In this document: piece after piece, positions 6,923 through 14,603 of the stretch
How positions within the stretch are numbered: position 1 is the stretch's first letter
Layout: each line of letters starts with the position of its first letter
DNA from: a bacterium
GTDB lineage: Bacteria > Planctomycetota > Planctomycetia > Pirellulales > Pirellulaceae
DNA length: 15,469 bases
Direction of reading: 5' to 3'
Assembly: GCA_030432015.1 (NCBI GenBank)
Contig: JAUIHJ010000084.1
Location: forward strand, 1 to 15,469
Program-made: the position numbers and the translations under genes
Notes under the pieces: generated by a model
Databases searched by the model: none
Told to the model about the DNA's origin: nothing
Seen by the model: the letters and a program-made list of their open reading frames with translations, nothing else

Positions 6923-9079
6923 CTAAGGCTTCCGTTGGCCCTTGCGAGGTGGCGGGGTACCGGCCGGTCGTTGCGAGGCAGGCCTGGTCGAGGTGGATTT
7001 CTTCGCCACGTTTTTCTTTGGCGCCGCCTTCTTCGCGGCAGTTTTCTTGGGCGGCGATGTTCTTGTCGTCGATGTCGCCCGGCCCGTCTTGCGGCGACCT
7101 TGGGCGGGACGCGCCGGTGCAGCGTGGGCAGCACTACGCGCATGAGGATTATCCGCCTGTCCAATCAATTCAAACAGAAAGCGGCTGGGGATCGTCTCTC
7201 GGGGTTTGCCCCACTTCATCCGCGTCAATGCCATCGTCAAGGTCAGTCGTTCTTCGGCCCGTGTGACACCGACATAGCAGAGTCGCCGCTCTTCGTCGAT
7301 TGCGTCGCCGTCCGCCTCGACGCTGCGATGGTGGGGCAGCAGGCCTTCCTCAAGACCCACGACATAGACATGGGGAAACTCGAGCCCTTTGGCGCTGTGC
7401 ATGGTCATCAGCGCGATGGCGTTCTTCTTGAGTTGTTTGTCCTTCTCGTTATCAAATTCGGAATCGCCCAGAGCCACATCGTCGATAAATTTCCGCAGAT
7501 CGGGTTTGCGGGCTTTACTCTCGTAGGCGCCCAAGGCGTTGACCACCTCCTCGACAGCCGCCCAGCGTGCCTGGGTTTCATTTTCGTCAGCGCACGTGCG
7601 GGTCAAGTCATCTTCATACTTGATGGCCGTCAACAGGCTGCGCGTGATATCGACCAGTGATTCGCCGCCCTCGACACGCGCCCGAAACGACTTAATCAGT
7701 TCGCAGAATGACGTGACCGCCTGCCGTGCGACCGGAGCCAAAGCCTGCATCGGCCCCGGGCGATGCATCACTTCCCACAGAGAGATCCCTTCCTGGACCG
7801 CCGCGGAGGTGAGCTGTTCGATGGTCTTGTTGCCGATTCCGCGCGGGGGCGTATTGATGATCCGCCGCGCAGCGACTTCATCATCGGGCGACGCCAACAA
7901 TTTCAGGTATGCCAGCAGGTCGCGTACTTCGCGGCGGTCAAAAAACGACATGCCGCCGATCAACACATAGGGTAGCTTGACCTTCCGCAACTCAGTTTCA
8001 AAGGCCCGCGGCTGCTCGTTGGTCCGAAACAAGATCGCAAAATCCCGAGGCTCCCAGTCCGGACTGAGGAGCAGGCGTTGGATGTCCGCGACGACCCCTT
8101 CGGCTTCCTCCGTTTCCGTCTTGAATTGCTCGACGCGAGGTTTCGGGCCGCCGGATCGAGATGGCTTGAGAACCTTGGGGTGCCGTGTCTTATTGAACGC
8201 AATCAGCCGATTCGACATTTCCAAAATTTCGGCTGTCGACCGGTAATTTTGCTCCAGGCGGACAACCGTGGCATCGGGCCAATCTCGCGCGAACCGCAGG
8301 ATATGCTGCACCTCGGCGCCGCGCCAGCCGTAGATGGACTGATCGTCGTCCCCCACCACGCAAAGGTTGCGGTGCCCCGATGCGAGCGCCTTGACGATTC
8401 GATACTGGCTGCCATTGGTGTCTTGATATTCGTCGATCAGGAGATGATCAAACCGGTTGGCCTCTTCACGCAGGGCTTCCTGGGATTCGGTGAAAAGTTG
8501 CTCGGTGAGCAACAGGAGATCGTCGAAATCGACGGCTCCCAGCGTCTTCAGCTTGGCCTGATAGCGACGGTAGGCAATCGCTGCGAGATGTTCCTTGTCG
8601 GTCTCGGCAACGGCCTCGGCGTCCTGCGGCCGAATGCACTTGGTCTTCCAGTTGCCAATGTGAAACAGGAGATCCGACGGCTTGAGCATCTCGCCGGGGA
8701 CGCGGATTTCACGCAGCACACCGCGGGCCAGGCTTTCCTGGTCACCTCGATCATAGATCGCGAACTTCTCCGGGTATCCCAGCTTGCGAATGTGGCACCG
8801 CAGCACACGGACGCAATGCGAATGGAAGGTCGAAACGACCGGCATCGACTTGAGCCGTTTACCCAGTTGCGCACCGACGCGTTCCTTCATTTCGGCGGCC
8901 GCTTTGTTGGTAAATGTCACGGCCAGGATGCGGTCAGGCTGAATTCCCTGCCGGATCAATTTCGCAATCCGCACCGTAACGACGCGCGTTTTCCCTGTGC
9001 CGGCGCCGGCCAGGACCAAAAGTGGTCCCGCGAGCGTATTGACGGCACTCCGTTGCTCGGCATTCAATCCATCGTCCAT
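6923..9079 (-). CDS. UvrD/Rep/PcrA-type superfamily 1 DNA helicase with basic tail
   Basis: This 718-residue protein is an ATP-driven 3'-5' single-strand translocase and helicase of the UvrD/Rep/PcrA group, acting in repair and replication restart. The helicase motifs appear in order: LNAEQRSAV (Q motif, 5-13), AGAGTGKT (Walker A, 24-31), TFTNKAAAEMKER (55-67), IDEYQDT (motif II, 215-221), GDDDQSIYGWRG (motif III, 243-254), QNYRS (277-281), then TMHSAKGLEFPHVYVVGLEE and YVGVTRAEER near the end. The segments SFFDRREVRDLLAYL and PPRGIGNKTIEQL recall Rep more than UvrD, so I do not assign a symbol. Instead of the usual C-terminal end it has a 77-residue tail (642-718) with about 21 Lys/Arg and one Asp, rich in Ala, Pro, Ser and Thr like histone H1. 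The ATG is preceded by AGGA, 9 nt away. The propeller gene ends 54 bp upstream. Confidence 0.92.
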   Translation of the reverse strand: MDDGLNAEQRSAVNTLAGPLLVLAGAGTGKTRVVTVRIAKLIRQGIQPDRILAVTFTNKAAAEMKERVGAQLGKRLKSMPVVSTFHSHCVRVLRCHIRKLGYPEKFAIYDRGDQESLARGVLREIRVPGEMLKPSDLLFHIGNWKTKCIRPQDAEAVAETDKEHLAAIAYRRYQAKLKTLGAVDFDDLLLLTEQLFTESQEALREEANRFDHLLIDEYQDTNGSQYRIVKALASGHRNLCVVGDDDQSIYGWRGAEVQHILRFARDWPDATVVRLEQNYRSTAEILEMSNRLIAFNKTRHPKVLKPSRSGGPKPRVEQFKTETEEAEGVVADIQRLLLSPDWEPRDFAILFRTNEQPRAFETELRKVKLPYVLIGGMSFFDRREVRDLLAYLKLLASPDDEVAARRIINTPPRGIGNKTIEQLTSAAVQEGISLWEVMHRPGPMQALAPVARQAVTSFCELIKSFRARVEGGESLVDITRSLLTAIKYEDDLTRTCADENETQARWAAVEEVVNALGAYESKARKPDLRKFIDDVALGDSEFDNEKDKQLKKNAIALMTMHSAKGLEFPHVYVVGLEEGLLPHHRSVEADGDAIDEERRLCYVGVTRAEERLTLTMALTRMKWGKPRETIPSRFLFELIGQADNPHARSAAHAAPARPAQGRRKTGRATSTTRTSPPKKTAAKKAAPKKNVAKKSTSTRPASQRPAGTPPPRKGQRKP

Positions 9080-9133
9080 CCGCTTGATCCTAGCGACTCG
9101 GCCGGAAGTGAGAAAGTGGGGCGTCTGGCGGGC

Positions 9134-11287
9134 CTAAACCCGCAGCCACAGCACCCCGGCCGCAAACCAGAAAAACGCGGTAAAGGCGGCGGCAGTCGCA
9201 ATCGTTTCCCAGAGCCAACTCCAGCGGCGTCCCTGAAATGCGTAGCGTCCCGCCAGCGTCAGCGGCAGCGCGGCCACAAACCCGCACAGGAAAACCCACT
9301 CGAACACCAGGCTCAGCCGCCGGCAGACGAGGAAATAGACGACACAACTGACCACGAACCCGCACAACACCAACACTGCTCGCCAACGGCGGCGGCCGGC
9401 GTGACGAGCCGCGCGTCCGTCCATTTCCCCGACCGTCGCCTGAAAGGCGATGAAGATCGAGACGGGCCACGTAAACACAAAACTGTGCGCCCAGTTGCTT
9501 ATCAACGTTGTCCCCAACGCGCCGAGCACAAAGATCAGCGACCGGGTCAGCCATCGAATTGAATGCGAGGAAAGACGCGTCTGGCCTGCCAAATGCCAGC
9601 AGCCAGCGAATGCCGCCGCCACTGCCAGGCTGCCACCCATGATGCCGACCAACGACGTCAGGTACCACTGCCATAACCATGTTCGCGATGGGATGTCGAA
9701 CGCATATTCCGGCTCGACACCCAAAATCTTCGCGGCCCAGTCGATGTATTCGGATTGCGGAATATCGTGCACGGTCAGAAGCTGCGCCCGTGCTTTGGGT
9801 GTGAGCCTCTGAGGCTCGCCAAGATAGACGCAGGCGGCGCGATTGTGATTCCGCACGAACAGCCGACCACGGGAAAGTGCCGGCTGCGTCCAGCAGATCT
9901 CGCCTCCCAATACCGATGCACGCGCGAACTCCTCGTACCGCAGCTTGGATGCGCGGGCCAGAATCAATTCGCCGGTATCGTTCAATAGAATCAGCTTGCC
10001 GTCCGCGACGATAACGGTCGCGTGGCCGATACGCGTTGCTGAATCGGTGCGCGTTGCGGCGCCGTTCCGCCGCGGTGCGGACGTGCCGGTCGACCAAAGA
10101 ACCTCCCCGGAGGCCAAGTCGAGGCAGCGAAATTGGCCACGCGACGGGCGATGAGTTTTCGCTTGCGCCTCGCGAAGGTCAAATCCAAACACCGCGCCGT
10201 CGACCAGCACGCTGGAAAAAATGTCGTTCGACATGGTCAAGCTGCTGCGAACATGCTCGACCGGGCGTTCCGGCTGGGCGGTCAAACGCAGCAACTGCGA
10301 GCCGCCTTGAAAGGGGCTGGAGATCCAGAGGTCCGGCTCGGAATAGATTGGCCACGCGGAATGCTCGTCATAGCCAGCGGACAATTCGTACCGCCACAAA
10401 CGCTCGCCCGTGGTGATGTCGTGACAGACCAGGGCATTTTGCAGGTACCCCAGAACCAACCGCTGGCCGCGAAACGAAATCGGGTACGGAGGTGTATAGC
10501 TGGCGGAATCGTCGCCGGCCTGCCAGACGACCGAGCCGTCTGCAGCACGAAGCGCGATCATGCTGGCTCCTGGCCCTCCCACGGCAAGTATGACCATTCC
10601 GTCCGTGACGGTTGGCGAGCAAGCGAAACCAAAATCGGTCCCCCGCGTTCCAAAGCGTTTGACCAGATCGACCGACCAGCGTTTCCTGCCCGTTCGCGCG
10701 TCAAGGCACCCGACCACGCCCCTGGGGGTCGAAAAATAGATCGCGCCCTGCGCGTAGGTCGGCGTGGCGCGGGGGCCGGGATAGACGCCGACGGGGTCGT
10801 ACGGCAGTCCGTAACGGTGTCTCCAGAGCTCGCTGCCGGTCGCCGCATCGAGGCAAATGACGAACTGTCCCGCGAACGTCTGGAATTGTGTGGCGACGGA
10901 ATCGTCCCACGCACAGAACGACGAGTATCCCTGCCCCAGTGGAATCGTCCACAAAACCGGTGGCCCCGTGTCCGGCCAGCGATCGGCGAGCCCCACCTCC
11001 GCCGACGTGCCATCGTATTGCGGCCCACGAATGAACGGCCAATCAAACCCGCTGGGGTCTTGGCGAGGGCTGGCATTTCCGGCGGAGGCGAAATTTTCCG
11101 CGATGTCGTCACCGGCGACGACGTTGGCGGTAATGCAACAGAACGCCAGGCAGATTGCACCGACCGACACGCCGCGGCGGGCCGGAGGTCTCACGCGGTG
11201 CGTCACCAAGGAACGTCGGGGCGCGTTCTGGTCTCGCTGACTGGCATTCGCCAGCCGGGTGATCCAGCGCTGATCCGACACGATCAT
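9134..11287 (-). CDS. PQQ-like beta-propeller protein with C-terminal membrane domain
   Basis: This 717-residue protein begins with a long basic n-region and a hydrophobic segment (about 40-58, VGAICLAFCCITANVVAG), read as a signal peptide or anchor. From about 80 to 480 it has PQQ-like propeller blades, marked by repeated Gly-x-x-x-Trp units: GSELWRH, GRKRWSV, GSVVWQA, GERLWRY and GEVLWST. After about residue 530 come roughly six hydrophobic helices, so the propeller should lie outside the cytoplasmic membrane. Blades of this type often bind proteins or substrates without PQQ, and nothing here proves cofactor binding. The chosen ATG overlaps the sulfatase stop as ATGA (11284-11287), which suggests translational coupling. 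A GTG near residue 28 is a less likely alternative start. The domain pattern resembles planctomycete propeller proteins, but the exact role is unknown. Confidence 0.82.
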   Translation of the reverse strand: MIVSDQRWITRLANASQRDQNAPRRSLVTHRVRPPARRGVSVGAICLAFCCITANVVAGDDIAENFASAGNASPRQDPSGFDWPFIRGPQYDGTSAEVGLADRWPDTGPPVLWTIPLGQGYSSFCAWDDSVATQFQTFAGQFVICLDAATGSELWRHRYGLPYDPVGVYPGPRATPTYAQGAIYFSTPRGVVGCLDARTGRKRWSVDLVKRFGTRGTDFGFACSPTVTDGMVILAVGGPGASMIALRAADGSVVWQAGDDSASYTPPYPISFRGQRLVLGYLQNALVCHDITTGERLWRYELSAGYDEHSAWPIYSEPDLWISSPFQGGSQLLRLTAQPERPVEHVRSSLTMSNDIFSSVLVDGAVFGFDLREAQAKTHRPSRGQFRCLDLASGEVLWSTGTSAPRRNGAATRTDSATRIGHATVIVADGKLILLNDTGELILARASKLRYEEFARASVLGGEICWTQPALSRGRLFVRNHNRAACVYLGEPQRLTPKARAQLLTVHDIPQSEYIDWAAKILGVEPEYAFDIPSRTWLWQWYLTSLVGIMGGSLAVAAAFAGCWHLAGQTRLSSHSIRWLTRSLIFVLGALGTTLISNWAHSFVFTWPVSIFIAFQATVGEMDGRAARHAGRRRWRAVLVLCGFVVSCVVYFLVCRRLSLVFEWVFLCGFVAALPLTLAGRYAFQGRRWSWLWETIATAAAFTAFFWFAAGVLWLRV
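11284..11287 (-). promoter_or_regulatory. ATGA stop/start overlap coupling sulfatase and propeller
   Basis: On the minus strand the sulfatase TGA (11286-11284) shares bases with the propeller ATG (11287-11285). This four-base overlap commonly allows a ribosome ending one gene to start the next. The bases before it are purine-rich (AAGAGCGGGGG). Confidence 0.7.
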
Positions 11288-12861
11288 CCCCCGCTCTTGG
11301 AGTCGTGTTTCGCTCGTACCCGGCGAACGGGCGGCGGGTAGTCCGACAGTTTTTGCTGAAGTTCTGCGACGACGTCTGGCTTCTTGGCCGCCAGGTTTTC
11401 TGTTTCCAGCGGATCGGAGTCATAGTCATACAATTCATATTCCGCTGGTTGGTTCGCCTGGCCTGGCGCCCGCCATTCGACGAGCCGATACCGCTGGGTG
11501 CGGATGGCCCGCCCCAGCTTTTTCTTCGGGTAGGCATGGTACGCATGGTCGCGGACCCGCGCGGCGGGGTTCTTTAGCACGGGTACCAGGCTGATGCCGT
11601 CGATCGGCTGCGGCCCCTGGGGCAACGGAAGTCCGGCAAGCTCGGCCAACGTCGGGAACAGGTCGACGCTTTCGGCCAGTTGCCCCGTCGACGAATTGGG
11701 CTGCGTGACACCGGGAGCTCGAATCAGAATGGGGATCCGGTTCGCCTGTTCGTAATTGGTGTGCTTGGTCCAGATGCCGAGATCGCCGAGATGAAATCCG
11801 TGGTCACCCCAGAGGACGACAACCGTCTGATCGGTTAACTCAAGCTCGTCCAGCGCATTCAGAACGGTGCCGATTTGGGCGTCCACAAAACTGGTGCTGG
11901 CATAATAGCCGTGAATGAGCTTGCGTTTGAGCCGTTGATCGATCGTGCCATGCTCCGGTACCGGCTTGTAGTTGCTGATTTCACCCCCCCGTTTTCCCGC
12001 GACCCCCGGTGCGCCGGCCGGCAGTTTTTCAAACTCTGGCATGGGGAGGGTGGCAGGGTCGTGCAAGTCCCAGTATTTCTGAGGCGCACTGAAGGGCAGG
12101 TGTGGCCTGGCAAAACCTGCCGTAATCAGAAACGGGGTGCCGTCTTGCAGGCGACGTTGCTTTGCCGCTCGCAGGCGCCGGATCGTTTCCGCAGCGACGC
12201 GACCATCCGCATAGGCGGCATCGGCAACTGCGGGTGATTCAAACGCGGCGCCGCGCGGCAGCGATCGGATTTCCCCCAGACGCTGATTACTGAAATAGGC
12301 CTCTTCGCGCGTCAGTTGACCGCCGCCGGTGCTGGCCGGGTCGAGGTATTCGATGACCTTGTCGTGAAAATGCGGAACACTGAACGAAGTGGGATCGCCG
12401 TGATTTCCGTGGCCGATATGAAACACTTTGCCGAGCGATTCCGTGCGGTAGCCGCCGTGCAAAGCAAAATACTGCGGCAGGGTCACGGCGTCCGGCAGGA
12501 TCGCACGCAGTTGGCTTCCCAGTCCATACAGACCGGTCGACGTCGAATGCGAACCGAGCATCAGTGTAAATCGTGACGGAGCACAGACGGCTTGATTGCA
12601 GTACGCCAGGTCAAACCGAAGTGCGCTGGCCGCCAGGGCGTCAAGGTGGGGAGTCTTGGCGGCCGAGTCTCCGTAGCAGCCTAACGCCGGTTTAAGATCG
12701 TCGACCAGAATCAATAGCACATTGGGACGCTGCTGCGCGGTCTGACGATGATCGTTGCCGGCCTCACTGGCACGGCACGCGGCGTTGGCCAGGGTCAGGG
12801 CGAGGCACCAAAGTACGGCCGTGATGTGGGGGCAGCGTGTCGGTCTCAAGCGGCGTTTCAT
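11284..12861 (-). CDS. exported S1-family sulfatase (iduronate-2-sulfatase-like)
   Basis: This 525-residue exported arylsulfatase-superfamily enzyme hydrolyses sulfate esters, probably on polysaccharides. A signal peptide is clear: basic MKRRLRPTR, a hydrophobic core (about 13-26) and an ANA-type cleavage site near 25-29. Metal-binding residues are D54 and D55 (LVDDLKPALGCYGD). C93 in CAPSR is the cysteine converted to formylglycine by a maturase. GKVFH (144-148), RPH (252-254) and the second metal site WGDHGFHLGD (351-360) follow. The C-terminal region contains the DYDSDPLETENLA segment typical of the family. Overall layout is closest to iduronate-2-sulfatase-like bacterial enzymes, but the sugar substrate is unknown. 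The ATG has AGGA 7 nt upstream. The gene overlaps the propeller gene by 4 bp, so the two are probably co-translated. No maturase gene lies in the window. Confidence 0.93.
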   Translation of the reverse strand: MKRRLRPTRCPHITAVLWCLALTLANAACRASEAGNDHRQTAQQRPNVLLILVDDLKPALGCYGDSAAKTPHLDALAASALRFDLAYCNQAVCAPSRFTLMLGSHSTSTGLYGLGSQLRAILPDAVTLPQYFALHGGYRTESLGKVFHIGHGNHGDPTSFSVPHFHDKVIEYLDPASTGGGQLTREEAYFSNQRLGEIRSLPRGAAFESPAVADAAYADGRVAAETIRRLRAAKQRRLQDGTPFLITAGFARPHLPFSAPQKYWDLHDPATLPMPEFEKLPAGAPGVAGKRGGEISNYKPVPEHGTIDQRLKRKLIHGYYASTSFVDAQIGTVLNALDELELTDQTVVVLWGDHGFHLGDLGIWTKHTNYEQANRIPILIRAPGVTQPNSSTGQLAESVDLFPTLAELAGLPLPQGPQPIDGISLVPVLKNPAARVRDHAYHAYPKKKLGRAIRTQRYRLVEWRAPGQANQPAEYELYDYDSDPLETENLAAKKPDVVAELQQKLSDYPPPVRRVRAKHDSKSGG

Positions 12862-13067
12862 CGCGCGTCCTGGCTGGTGGCTGGTTGATATTTCATGTGC
12901 GGCGTTGCTTCATGATAGCCGTTCGCACGTCGAGGACTGACTCGTTTTTCGGCAAAACACCATGCTTTCTACAGGCCGCAGTCGCAGCGAAAAGTGTCTG
13001 CCCACCTCGATCGTAACTGCCGCTCGATTCCCAAGCCACGTCCGGCGCATCGGGATCGGTGATTGGC
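12862..13067 (-). other. 206-bp gap between uvsE fusion gene and sulfatase
   Basis: I see no gene here; minus-strand frames entering it are continuations of out-of-frame reads. A TATCAT hexamer (12912-12917 on the minus strand) resembles a -10 box, but no good -35 lies at the right distance, so I do not call a promoter. The gap is long enough to hold a separate sulfatase promoter. Confidence 0.5.
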
Positions 13068-14279
13068 TTAGACGGCGGACCGAATCAGAGCTTCCTTGGC
13101 TGACCGCGAAAGGGCCTTCAGCTTGAGTTCCCGCTTCAGTGCCGAACTCTGCGAGGGTTGTTCTTCGTGGTATTCCAGCGTGACCGGCAGGCGACTGCGG
13201 GTGTATCGCGACGCGGTCCCCGCCTGATGCTGGGCCAGCCTGCGCTGCAGATCTTTTGCGATGCCGGTGTAGAGCGATCCGTCGGCGCACCGCACCATGT
13301 AGACAAACCAACGCTCGGACAGTTGCTTCATCAATTTCAGGACGGCGACCTCTTTGGCCTTGGCTTCGACTTCGACTGTGACGGCCTGCGTTCGCCAACC
13401 ACTGGGAAAATCTGCCACGTTGATAAAGTCATGATGTGGTTTGGGTTTCCCGCCATTCCAGCCTTCGCGAGGACTGGAAACGTGGAACAGCGGTTCACGA
13501 TTCCAAGTGGCCAGCGCGTGCCGTGTTGCCTCGTCAAGTGAAAGTTCATCCGGATTGCATCGATGGTGGTGCACGTCATACACCAGTGGAATGCCTTCCG
13601 CGCGACAGAGTGGCAGCAGGTCTGCGGGGGTGTAGGTCGTGTCGTCATTCTCGATCGTCAGTCGGCCGCGCGCCCGGTCGGACAGCTGATTGAAGTTCCG
13701 GGCGAAGCGCTCTAACGCACTCGGCTTGTCACCGTAGGCTCCACCCCCGTGGATATTGACGACGTCCGCGCCGACCCAGGAGGCGACTTCGCACTGATAT
13801 TCGATCTCTTTGATCCCGCGATCGACGACGTCGTCGCGCGGCGAGCTGAGTACCACGAATTGATCGGGATGAAAACAGGTTCGGATCTTGCGGTTGCTGG
13901 CGAAATCGCCGCACGCTTGGAATTTTTCAACGATCTGGCCGCCCGCCGGTAGATCCTCGATCGCATAGCCACACACGCCGTGCGTCTTCAGTGGTAGAAT
14001 CTGGCTGTTGATCCGAAAACAGCCAATCCCATGGTCAGCGCAAAACCGCAAGGCTGCGTGCAATGCCTCGGCGTTCGCCAGGCAAAGTTCCGAGAGCTTG
14101 GACAACGCTGCCGCGCGGTCCAGGCGGCTGTTCGCTTTCACCGTGGTGTTGCGAAACTTGATGGGCTGATTCAGAAACGTACAACAAAGGCCGAATCGCA
14201 CCGAGCAAGCTTGGGCGGTGGGCGACGCGGTGGCGGAATTTCGGGCGAGGTGAGCATTCAACGGTTGAAATTCCTGCAC
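13068..14279 (-). CDS. uvsE: UV-damage endonuclease (UVDE) fused to a GIY-YIG nuclease domain
   Basis: Residues about 26-320 form a complete UVDE/UvsE TIM-barrel endonuclease, which nicks DNA 5' of UV photoproducts in a UvrABC-independent route. Its hallmarks are RFGLCCTFLNQPIKFRNTT (28-46), FRINSQILPLKTH (88-100), FHPDQFVVL (136-144), VNIHGGGAYGDK (174-185), LTIENDD (207-213), YDVHHHRC (234-241), HHD (282-284) and VEVEAKAKE (302-310). Likely metal ligands such as H137, H177, E210, D235 and H237 are present. Residues 324-403 form a GIY-YIG domain of the YhbQ/UPF0213 type (VYMVRCADGSLYTGI), with Y327, Y337, R347, H351 and E384 intact. The domains are in one frame, joined by only a few residues. 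The nominal start is GTG without a good ribosome binding site. The first 25 residues are unlike the family, so the true start may be the GTG at about residue 27. The gene heads the minus-strand block. Confidence 0.9.
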   Translation of the reverse strand: MQEFQPLNAHLARNSATASPTAQACSVRFGLCCTFLNQPIKFRNTTVKANSRLDRAAALSKLSELCLANAEALHAALRFCADHGIGCFRINSQILPLKTHGVCGYAIEDLPAGGQIVEKFQACGDFASNRKIRTCFHPDQFVVLSSPRDDVVDRGIKEIEYQCEVASWVGADVVNIHGGGAYGDKPSALERFARNFNQLSDRARGRLTIENDDTTYTPADLLPLCRAEGIPLVYDVHHHRCNPDELSLDEATRHALATWNREPLFHVSSPREGWNGGKPKPHHDFINVADFPSGWRTQAVTVEVEAKAKEVAVLKLMKQLSERWFVYMVRCADGSLYTGIAKDLQRRLAQHQAGTASRYTRSRLPVTLEYHEEQPSQSSALKRELKLKALSRSAKEALIRSAV

Positions 14280-14296
14280 TTGAGCGATTGCGGGAT

Positions 14297-14325
14297 GACA
14301 CAGTTGGCACGGACACGGTTGTCAC
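14297..14325. repeat. imperfect 14-bp direct repeat upstream of the uvsE fusion gene
   Basis: GACACAGTTGGCAC (14297-14310) and GACACGGTTGTCAC (14312-14325) match at 12 of 14 positions with a 15-bp period. The second copy contains GACA-CGGT-TGTC, a short inverted repeat. They sit 18-46 bp before the annotated uvsE start, a position suited to a regulator site. Confidence 0.5.
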
Positions 14326-14460
14326 GTTTCGATAACGCACGGACGCCCCCGCACACTCGTTCAACATGTGAGCAAGAAGCGACCATATGGTGACGTGCAC
14401 GGCGTCTTGACAGGAACGGGTTGCCACGCAAATTTATCGTAGCGCCCTAGCGCGGGACGA

Positions 14461-14475
14461 CAAGATGCTATCTTG
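14461..14475. promoter_or_regulatory. operator-like dyad CAAGAT-GCT-ATCTTG
   Basis: This is a perfect 6-bp inverted repeat with a 3-bp spacer, about 130 bp before the aldo/keto reductase start. The size fits a dimeric regulator site, but there is no second copy and no known consensus match that I recognise. Confidence 0.3.
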
Positions 14476-14603
14476 GCTGTGCTGCGCAGGCAACAATCCA
14501 CCATCGCAGGCGGCCCTTGACGTCCTCGTCGTGCCTCGATGTTCGCCCCTCGGACGATGCCAATATACGTCCGGAAAATCATCTCACCAGGATTCGCCGA
14601 CGC

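Larger units (their letters stand above)
14280..14603. promoter_or_regulatory. 324-bp divergent intergenic region (uvsE fusion / aldo-keto reductase)
   Basis: The genes on both sides point away from this region, so both promoters should lie in it. It holds an imperfect 14-bp tandem repeat near the uvsE side (14297-14325), an exact TTGACA (14407-14412, plus strand) without a good -10 at 17 bp, and a CAAGAT-GCT-ATCTTG dyad (14461-14475). The short frames here overlap real genes and look like shadows. AGGA at 14589-14592 is the likely ribosome binding site of the reductase. Confidence 0.55.

Noticed and set aside
8078..9562. Plus-strand 494-residue open frame
   Set aside because: It is antisense to the helicase N-terminus and the propeller C-terminus, crosses both gene boundaries, and shows no recognisable domain.
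9090..10097. Minus-strand 335-residue frame and the plus-strand 402-residue frame at 10133-11341
   Set aside because: Both overlap the propeller gene, whose signal peptide, blade motifs and membrane helices make it the real reading frame. The shadows are Arg/Ala-rich without motifs.
13068..13310. GIY-YIG segment as a homing endonuclease or mobile insertion
   Set aside because: The segment is of the small YhbQ/UPF0213 type, continues the UVDE frame, and has no intron, inverted repeats or target duplication around it.
14407..14435. TTGACA as a complete sigma-70 promoter for the reductase
   Set aside because: The -35 match is exact, but the hexamer 17 bp downstream (AAATTT) is a poor -10 and better ones are misplaced.
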